Source of the DNA: Salpingoeca rosetta
Lineage: Eukaryota > Opisthokonta > Choanoflagellata > Craspedida > Salpingoecidae
Assembly (NCBI RefSeq): GCF_000188695.1
Contig: NW_004754915.1
Location: forward strand, 381,729-394,772
Direction of reading: 5' to 3'
DNA length: 13,044 bases
The position numbers and the translations under genes were made by a program. The notes under the pieces are model-generated. The model saw only the letters and a program-made list of their open reading frames with translations. It was not told the DNA's origin and made no database searches. This document shows, one piece after another, positions 1 through 8,800 of the stretch (position 1 is its first letter; each line of letters starts with the position of its first letter).

Positions 1-356
1 GGACTCAAGCAATTCGGAGCTGCAGTGGATCCACAAACACGTCCAGCGCTTCGCACGCATCGAGACAGAACAAGCAGCTCTTCGATCGCAGCGTACGTTC
101 TCATGTTCGCGAGTCCAGTTGTGGCCGTCGTTGTTGTCGTTGCAAGGGTTGTTGTAGTTGCTGGTGTCATGTGTTTGTGATTCTGCGTGCGTTTATGCAA
201 TACTAGTGTACCGCATGCCTTTGCACGCGCGTGCCATGCAAACAGCACATGAATGGCACATGGAAAAGCATGCATCAACGCGATTGATTGCGTCAACCTT
301 TTTTCCCGTTCTCATCTCCATCCCCATGCTGCTGTCGTGCTGTGCTCAAGCAGCAG
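1..356 (+). other. Probable upstream exon (1-92) and intron (93-356) of the JmjC gene
   Basis: Read from base 2, the first 92 bases encode a charged, helix-like segment (ELQWIHKHVQRFARIETEQA) that stops at a strong GTACGT donor at 93. The intron phase is 1, which matches acceptors ending at 350, 353 or 356. These sit behind a pyrimidine-rich tract beginning near 298. The competing model starts translation at ATG 260, which reads the pyrimidine tract as a hydrophobic signal-peptide-like N-terminus. I prefer the intron model because the phase and splice signals fit, but the signal-peptide model would place the protein in the ER like JMJD8. Confidence 0.55.
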
Positions 357-1172
357 CGCTACCGCGGCGCACCTGCCCACCATATGCGGCGGTGCCAGTG
401 GAGGACGCATCATCGCTGACAGTGGAGCGGTTTCGCCACGAGTACGCCAACCGCCGCAGACCCGTCGTCATCCGTGGACTCAGCGCCGCCGTGCTCGAGG
501 GCGCATGGACGCAGGAGTGGGTTCGCACCATGGTCGGCCATCGGAAGGTGCTGCATTGGCGTCTCGCGATTGCGTGTGCGGTTGCGTGTGCGGTTGTGAG
601 TGCGTGAGTGAATAAGTGAGTGAATGAGTGAATGAGAGAGAGTGTGTGGTTGTGTATGATTGTGCGACTGTACTATATTGAAGCTGCTGCTGTCATTGCA
701 ATGCTACATGTGCGAGTGCTGTGTGGAATGAAACCCCTTCGAGTCTGGCAACGCTGCCTCATCATGGCAAATGCGTTGTGCAGGTGACACTGCGCAAGGA
801 GAATCGCAAGTCCTTGCAGTGGGCGCGGCTGGATGCGGCTGAAACCACCACCATATCCGACTTTCTCGACAAGCGACATGCAGCATACAAGGTGCGTCTG
901 TGTGCATACATGTGTGTGTGTGTAAGTACACGCTGTGTTAGACTCTCCATGTGTGTGCGTGTGTGTGTGTGTGTCAACAAATGCACTGTGCTCACATGCT
1001 GTTCGCCTCTCCAACAAACACAAACACAGAAGCACTACGTCTTTGACCAGAGCCTTCAACTGCATTTACCAGAGCTTATGGCACACTTCCACATCCCCAA
1101 ATATTTTGAACATGTGTGTGTGTGTGTGTGTGCTCGTGTGTGTGTGTGCGTGCGTGTGTGTGTGTGCGTGTG

Positions 1173-1207
<35 letters not shown>

Positions 1208-2625
1208 GTGACATGACGTGCCACTTGCTTTGTTTCTGAACCGCATCCCCTCTTCACACGCCACCCCACCCTTTCCTGTGGTTTGCCACAACGCCACAGG
1301 AGTTTCTTCACCAATTGGAACCAAACAGGTTCGTGTGTGCGTATATGCATGTGTGTATCTGCACGCATGCTTTTCAATCACGTGCGTAGAGGTGTTCAAT
1401 ATAGTTACCATCCAACAGACACAGACACACACAGACACAGACAGACACACGCAGACACACACAGACACACATACCATCTCATTCACTCACATGCATGACC
1501 TCTCTTTCTCTTGCGCGCAGCAAGTATGCGAGGTCGTGGCCGAGTTTGTTCATTGGAAACGCGGGCGTTGTGAGTGATTTGCACGTGGACGCATTTGCCA
1601 GCAACTTTTGGATGTTTCTTGTGAGCGGCGTGAAGCGGTGGATCTTCTTTCCACCCGGTGACACACCGAAACTCAACCCCGATCTCACCGAAGCCGGACA
1701 ACTTTCGTTCAAGGTGACACTGCTGATGGTGATGGTGATGCATGTAGCATTACGCCTACCTTGACATTTGATGCTCTGCTTATCACATCACATCACGGGC
1801 GCATGTTTGAACTTTCTGCTTTAACGTATTACCATGTACACATTACATGCACTCATCGGCTGCATGTGCACTCCTTTCCTACAGGTGCACCCGTTTGACC
1901 ATTCACCAGGAGAGGCGTGTCCGCATGACTTGTATGCTTGCACGCAACCGCTCATGTGCGATCTTCAAGCTGGCGAACTGCTGTTTGTTCCGTCCGGTTC
2001 CCCGCATGCCGTCCAGAACATCACAGACTCCATTGCAGTGCGTTTTGATGGCGTGCAAACGTGTTCATGTGTGTAGCATGAACTTCATTTCATGTTCTGT
2101 TTCAGTGCAACGACGGCACTCGCACAGTGACACTCCACCCTCCACGACCCTTCTTTCACACACACACACACACACTCATGCACACGCGTGGCTGCAGGTG
2201 TCTGGCAACTTTGTTGACGATTCCAACATCGATGCTGTGCTGGTTCGTCTTCAGCCAACACGTGTGTGTGTGTGTATGTGCTTACCTCGTTCTCACATGC
2301 CCAGTGCTGCTTCTTGCCGCTCACACACACACACACACGCACACACACACACACAACACACACACGCACGCGCACACACACACACACACATCTCCAGGAA
2401 GCGTTGCGCGTGGACAGGCTTGTTGATCCTGGCGCGGAGGGTGTGTTGCGGCAGCTGAGCAGGCGAAAGGAAACAGCTGTGACCAAAGAACTCGCAGCAT
2501 CAGCAGCAACGACGACGGCCACGCCTGCAGAGGAGGCAGCAGCGACAACGGCAACAGCAGGAGAGGTAGCGACGCACGAGACGCAGGAGTTGCTGCCAGA
2601 GAAACGAGCAAAGCAGGAAGAGTGA
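1..2625 (+). CDS. JmjC-domain Fe(II)/2OG oxygenase (5' end probably outside window)
   Basis: Spliced gene. Exons I infer: 1-92, 357-547 (acceptor could also be 351 or 354, all in phase), 784-891, 1030-1113, 1300-1328, 1521-1713, 1885-2037, 2198-2242 and 2398-2625, with the stop at 2623-2625. Every junction is GT-AG and the phases agree, giving 373 visible residues. The N-terminal part carries the 'RRRPVVIRGL' motif typical of JmjC/cupin-8 proteins. The Fe-binding motif is HVD (His189, Asp191 of the visible protein), followed by Lys206 in 'GVKRWIFFPPGD' and the distal His273 in 'FVPSGSPHAV'. The His-Asp-Lys-His spacing resembles JMJD6-type hydroxylases, while the N-terminal layout recalls JMJD8, so I do not assign a subfamily. 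Such enzymes hydroxylate or demethylate protein or RNA substrates; the substrate here is unknown. The C-terminal tail is Ala/Thr/Glu-rich and ends 'PEKRAKQEE', with no ER-retention signal. The donor at 2243 could instead be at 2262, which would add seven residues. Confidence 0.85.
1114..1210 (+). repeat. Interrupted (TG)n tract in JmjC-gene intron
   Basis: About 97 nt of TG units with scattered TGCG and CTCG interruptions. It begins exactly at the GT of the 5' splice site after exon 1030-1113, so the donor is the first unit of the repeat. Confidence 0.95.
1521..2242 (+). other. JmjC catalytic core exons
   Basis: Exon 1521-1713 holds the first strand pair with the HxD iron ligands (HVD) and the 2-oxoglutarate-contacting lysine candidate in VKRW. 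Exon 1885-2037 supplies the distal histidine in 'SGSPHAVQNITDSIA'. Exon 2198-2242 continues as 'VSGNFVDDSNIDAVL', the usual 'NFVD' strand that closes a JmjC barrel. The IA|VSGNFVD join supports the splice choice of 2037 to 2198. All iron ligands are intact, so the enzyme is predicted active. Confidence 0.85.
2157..2390 (+). repeat. (CA)n tracts flanking exon 2198-2242
   Basis: CA-dinucleotide blocks at 2157-2175 and 2322-2390 (the second interrupted by CG and AA steps). Each lies shortly upstream of a 3' splice site, ending CTGCAG at 2197 and CTCCAG at 2397. Confidence 0.9.
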
Positions 2626-2898
2626 GTGTTCCTCTTTGCATCATGTACATCGCGCTGTTGCGAGCTGGCGTTGGTCAGCACTGTGCGGTTGTTGGATGCG
2701 AATGGAGAGTTACGGCCACGCGAGTGTCGATGTTTATTCGCACAAACATGAAACAACAACGCCAAACAACCAGCAATGCAAGAACAGAGGAAACACGCAC
2801 GTAGAGGAAGGTCCCGACCGGCAAAGTCACACATGCACACACCACACGCACGCAATTACCATCCCAAAGAAGGTCAGCTTTTCCAGACAGATAAACGG

Positions 2899-2929
<31 letters not shown>

Positions 2930-2957
2930 TGCTGTGATGCATCTCGTAAGTGTAACG
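2626..2957. other. Convergent intergenic region between JmjC and XPNPEP1-like genes
   Basis: The two genes end tail to tail, 332 bp apart. A pure (AC)14 repeat lies at 2899-2926. I found no AATAAA on either strand, so polyadenylation sites cannot be placed. The open frames here are short and have no family resemblance. Confidence 0.7.
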
Positions 2958-3325
2958 TTAGAGCGGCATCGTGCTTGCGTGCAGCCACTCCATGACCTCC
3001 ACCCTGATGAAGCGCGAATCCACAAGCAGACAATACAAGCGGTTTGCGTGAGAAGTCACGACCAATTCGACAAAAACAGAAGTGAGTGAGAGAGTGTGTG
3101 TGAGCGAGTGTGCATGTGTGCATGTGTGCGTGTGTGTGTGTCAACTGCAAGGGGTTGTTAACTTTGAGACTCACAGGCCGCGCTCCTGAAGTTGCTGTCC
3201 AATGACTTGGCGACACCTGCAGTGGCGAAATGAAGCAAAGAAATACGCGGATTAGTGTGAACGAAACCTCACACCGGCACACATGGCAGGAAGACGCGCA
3301 CACCTGCACACCCGCACACACACAT

Positions 3326-3369
<44 letters not shown>

Positions 3370-4724
3370 ACACACACACACACGCACGTGCAACCAACGC
3401 ACTGTCGTGATAGTCGTTGATCCACTTGATGTCTTCTGCTGTGAGCAAATCACGATCAATCATCTTCGCCTGTGCACATGTAATCGCAACAACGACCACA
3501 GAATATGCGTATGGAAGAGGAGGAGGTGGTGGGTGATGATGGATGGCGTTCAAAAGATGGCATCACAGTGACGCACCATCCACTCCTGTTGTAGCTGTGC
3601 GTTCCCACACGCTCCACATGCACCACTGTCACAAGAAACAGCCACCGCCACCACCACCACCACCACCACCACCACCACCACCACCAAATGCTTGGTGTCT
3701 GACGGACCTGGATGGGGACGAGCGTGACAGCTTCAAACTGCAGGAATCCGCTCTGCTCCAGCGACGGCGCCACAATCTCCACATTCTCAATGCGAATGCC
3801 AAAGTCGTTTTCTTGGTAGTAACCGGGCTCAATCGTCACCACATTGCCTGCATGCAAGCCCTCATGCGTGGCTACACGGTGTGTGTGTGTGTGTGTGTAT
3901 GTGTGTGTGTGTGTGTGTGAGTGAGTGTAGTTATCACCAATTAACACCAATCATGCGTTCAGCTAGAATCACTCAGCAGACGACAGCCGATGTTGAGAGC
4001 GCAGTGCGCACCTGCTCCTTTTTTGAAGGAGAGCAGCATCGGCCCTTCGTGCACGTTGAGGAACGAGCCGACGCCGTGGCCAGTGCCATGCGTGTATGTC
4101 AGGCCAAACTGCCTGAAGCGTGCGAGCGCACACGGGTGGGGTGGCGATGCAAAAGAACACAACAAACAAGTCGTCAGGATCGAAGTGCATGGAACAGAAG
4201 TGCAAACGCGGAGACACGCGAGCATGCGATGTGTGTGTGTGTATGTGTGTATGTACGTGTGTATGCGCGTGTGTGTGATTGCGGACCAGATTGGGGCGCG
4301 AGCGAGAGCGTCAAGCGTGCGACCGTCAGTTCCTAAATCAAAACAAAGAACAGCACATCATGGAGTCAACAGCAGCGGCAACAGCACGAACACAATGCAA
4401 CACACACACACACACACATGCAAACACAAACACACCCACCGACACACCGACACACACACACACACATGCAAACACACACACACACACAAACACGCAGCTA
4501 AACATACAGACACACACCATTGTCCTGCACCGGTACTTTCCCCTCTCCGCTCCCCTCGTCCTGCACCCATCGACACCACGGCCACTGTGCATCACCATCA
4601 AACCTGTGGGGAAGATGGAGCGAGCCAGAGCAATGTGGCCCTTGAGAACAGCGGTGAAGGCACGCTTCTCCTCCGCCGTCGGCTCGCCAAAGTGCACCGT
4701 TCGCGTCACGTCCGTCGTACCGTC

Positions 4725-4821
<97 letters not shown>

Positions 4822-5794
4822 GCGTGAGTACATGTGTGAGTACATGTGTGTGCGTGTGTGTGAGTACATGTGTGTGTGTGTGTACATGTGTTGGTGGTGG
4901 ACGCTTGTGTTGACAACGAGGCATACAGCTCAACTGTAGCTAGTAGCATATGTTTGTTGTGTTTGCCCACAAAAAATTGTGCAAAAACATCAAGCGCTTG
5001 GACGTACAAGTACTGGGCACCGCTGTCAAGGAGGTAGACATGCTGGTTGTCGACGACTTTGCATGTCGACACATCTGCACGGAGCAGAGCAGCGTCGAGT
5101 GTGGGGCGAGAACATGCACACATCAGCACACGAGTCTGCCTGTCACAGCCATGTGCACATCGAAACAGCACGGCAGCCAGTGGCTGAGCAACATTCATTC
5201 ACACGTTCCAGACAACAACACGTCACATCACATCACATCACACGGCGTGACGACCTGGGGTGTAATGCGGCATTGCTGCGTTGCCGCCAACACTGGAGAT
5301 GGAAGGGAAACTCAGACTGACGAAATCCTCCTCCTCGCTGGTATCACCACGACACGAAGTTATTGGCGGCGGCGGCGGCGGTTAGGTTGCATTGGTGTGA
5401 GTACCACTGGCGAACGTGACAATACGCATACACGGACTGGTCGGCACACATACAGATGGACAAACAGAGAGACAGGCAGACAGATGGACAGAACAGTACA
5501 GTGCAGTGCAGACACACACACACACACATACGCACGCACGCACACACACACACGCACACACACATACACACATACATCCACGCACACACACGCACACACA
5601 CATACATCGACGTACCGTCGAAACTCCTCGACTTTATCGGCAACAGTGATTTCCGTGAGCTTCATGCCCGACCCGCTGATGGTAAGATGAGTGGGTGGTT
5701 GATTGGTTCAACGGGGAATGGTGAGATAGCACAGTGTGGTCATGCGTATGTGTGTTGAGGTCCGCGTACAAAGACGGACGGGCCCGTACAGAAA

Positions 5795-5871
<77 letters not shown>

Positions 5872-6646
5872 GCACGCACACGCACACACACACACACGCA
5901 CGCACACGCACACACACGCGCAGTCGGAGAAAGGAACACACGATGCGCACCGCTGGCCGTCGAATTGCGCATCCATCCAGTGAAAAAAGCGACAAAGAGC
6001 AACACCATCGCGAATGTGACAGTTTCTGTTCAAAGAGCGGCGCACACGCAGAGAGAGAAGGGGGGGGGGGTTGAGGGTAAGGTGTTCCCACCGGCCAAAA
6101 GTGCACGCAAACAAACATGTTCACGATGTGTGTGTATGAGTAGTTATGCGTGTGTATGGCTGTGCCTGTGCCTGTACACGTTTGCGTTTGTCAATGGCAA
6201 ACTTGTCTGTGTATGTGCGTGTGTATATAGGTGGTTACCGCATGCCCTGCAACTCTGTGTCGTTCTTGATAGCCTTGAGCTCGTTTGTGGGCGTCATCTT
6301 CACGCACGCCTGACACAACGCGTGGAAAAGACAAATGGAAACAACAGAGACAGGACAGTTGTGTTGAGAACTGACAAGGTGTGGAACGTTCACACACAGG
6401 CGCACAAGCGCACACACACACGCGCGCGCGCGCGCAAGCACAACTGACACGTTGGCGCGAGTTAGCACCTTGTTGCGTGGGATGAGACGCCAGAGGGCCT
6501 CCGTGCACTTGTCACCAACCCAGATGTCGCCGTGCTCTGACAGTTTGCATAAACACGGGCTGGAAGGTTGAGAGCCAAGCGCACATCGATCGTGCAGCGC
6601 ACTCACACGTTAATGGTGGTGGTGGCAAACGATGACAGCACTTGTG

Positions 6647-6739
<93 letters not shown>

Positions 6740-7392
6740 GCACGCGCGCAAAAGGTAGTGCTCAATAGCATAACAACACCTGTGAGGATGGGCGCTTGCG
6801 TGGCAATGTCATCAAAGAATGCGCCATAAGGTTTCACAGAGACGGAGGACCGCTGGAGGCGTGGAAGGACAGCGGGGGCAAACCTGTGCTCGTCCGTGTA
6901 GATGGTGACGGCGTCCTGCGTGACGAGTGCATAGGCCAGAAACACTGTGGACGACAATGACCAAAGATGCACGCCCGCATGGATCCAGGCAAAGTGGAAA
7001 AGGGAGATGTAGGGTATGGACTGCAGGTTAGAACAGCAACGTTGGAAGTATCCACGCTGTGCAGCAGTGCGAGAGAAAGGACGGGGACACGCAGTCACAT
7101 AGAGGCATGCAGAGACTCACAAAAACTCACAACCCATCACGAATACGAATACGAATACACACACACACATAGACACACACACACACACACAGACAAACAA
7201 ATCCATCACGAATACGAATACGAATACACGCGCACGCGAGCAAGAGGAAGCAAGCGCTGCGGACCTGGGGAGTACGGGACATCGCTGCCCCTGAGGTTGA
7301 AGAGCCAAGCAACTTCATCCAGCGCCGTGACGACGAGGGAGGAGCAGCCATTCGTCTGCAACACACCGCGCACAGCCGCCAGCTGTGGGCCG

Positions 7393-7463
<71 letters not shown>

Positions 7464-8368
7464 GAAGGAATGTGGATGGCAGGACGTGAGAACGTTCAAG
7501 GGCAACGCCCCAGCAGCGAAATGGAGCGGAGCCACGCTCTGCCAGCGGTCGTGTCTTGTGTATTAGTAAATTTATGCGCACGCGTGTGCGTGTGTGCGTG
7601 TATTTTCGCATTGTGATCGTAGTCATGTTCGTTGAATCAACATCGACAACGAACACCGCACCTTGTCATTCACAGTTTGCCCGGTGTACTTGTCATCCAG
7701 CGCAAAGATGTCACCTGAAACACAACAAGAACAACAAGGGCAGCAACACGCACGCCGGGTGTGAGTGGCAGGTGATGACGGCATGCATGGGAGCAGATGC
7801 GAGCACAGATGTGAACACACACCCACACCATCACACCACACCACATGCAACCACACCACATGCAACCACACCACAACCAACCAAGCCGCCAAGCAACGAA
7901 GCAAACCAAACCCAAAGGAAACTGTCAACGCGAGCGAACAGTAAGTGCAGCAGCGGCGCGCTGACCGGATGGGGCGGGCGGACGATCGCTGTCGCCCCAG
8001 AGCTCATCAACGGGGTTCTCCGACACAGGAACCAGTGCAACCTTTGCCTGCAAGCACCAGCCATGACAGCCATTGTCAACAAGAAGAACGTGAGCAGCTT
8101 GAAGTGGACGACGGTCAATGGAAGCAGTCACGCACGCGAGCAAGCGACAGCAGCGCCGCTCTGTCGATGACGCATGCACATGCAGCATCCAAATCACACA
8201 ACAATAAACCGTGTTGTTGCATTGTGTGTTGTTGTTGCATGGTTGTGCAGCTGTTGTGTTGTGTCGTTGTGCGTCGTCACCTTTGCCAATGCGCTGCGCA
8301 TGGATTCAAATGCAGAGTGCTGCACGTGCCGTGGGTCAATGCCAACCTGAACAGGCAAGTTGTCGAGG

Positions 8369-8401
<33 letters not shown>

Positions 8402-8417
8402 TGTGTGTGTGTGTGTG

Positions 8418-8471
<54 letters not shown>

Positions 8472-8726
8472 TGTGTGTGTGTGTGAGAGAGAGTGTGTGT
8501 GTGTAAGTATGCATGTAATTGGTAGTGCGGGTTGCCAGGCACCGTGGGTCCACCATCTCAACATTTTGACACGGAAGAATAGCATCAGCAGCTGCAGCGA
8601 AGAGGCACCTTGTCACCGGGCTTGAGCTCCTTTGTGAGAAACTCCTCCACACTGGGGCAGCCCTGAGACCCTGACGAAAAGGGAGGGAGAGAATGGGTTG
8701 AGCTTGCAGGGTCGCAACATGCACAA

Positions 8727-8800
<74 letters not shown>

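Larger units (their letters stand above)
2958..6309 (-). other. XPNPEP1: XPNPEP1-like catalytic pita-bread domain exons (residues 304-618)
   Basis: Twelve exons. Landmarks in order: 'TELQGMR', '[15 protein letters not shown]', '[14 protein letters not shown]', '[11 protein letters not shown]', 'MPHYTP' (His396), '[19 protein letters not shown]' (Asp416, Asp427), '[19 protein letters not shown]' (His490, His499), 'VTIEPGYY' (Glu526) and 'GIRIENVE' (Glu540). The tail reads '[18 protein letters not shown]' and '[13 protein letters not shown]', then the TAA stop (complement of 2958-2960). Nothing essential is missing, so an active dinuclear (Mn in family members) peptidase is expected. Confidence 0.95.
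6469..8047 (-). other. XPNPEP1: XPNPEP1-like domain II exons (residues 142-303)
   Basis: Exons 7966-8047, 7662-7714, 7265-7382, 6780-6944 and 6469-6536. Key segments are '[12 protein letters not shown]', '[12 protein letters not shown]', the highly conserved '[19 protein letters not shown]' block, 'YSPVFLAYAL' and 'IWVGDK'. The 6780 donor is phase 1, so the acceptor at 6537/6538 (phase 1) is the matching one for exon 6469-6536. Confidence 0.9.

Noticed and set aside
3456..3950. Minus-strand continuous frame with a poly-Trp run
   Set aside because: The part matching aminopeptidase P is one real exon (3708-3871). The poly-Trp is the intronic CCA repeat read through, as are the poly-Pro and poly-Gly frames on either strand.
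4706..4939. Open frames of Thr-His or Cys-Val repeats, here and at every TG/CA tract
   Set aside because: TG and CA dinucleotide repeats lack stop codons in all frames, so these are artefacts. None has flanking conserved sequence in the same frame.
6537..6559. Alternative acceptor at 6560 giving extra residues 'PCLCKLS' before 'EHGDIWV'
   Set aside because: The extra residues look family-like, but this acceptor is phase 2 while the only usable upstream donor (6779) is phase 1. The 6537/6538 acceptor fits the phase and matches the family length.
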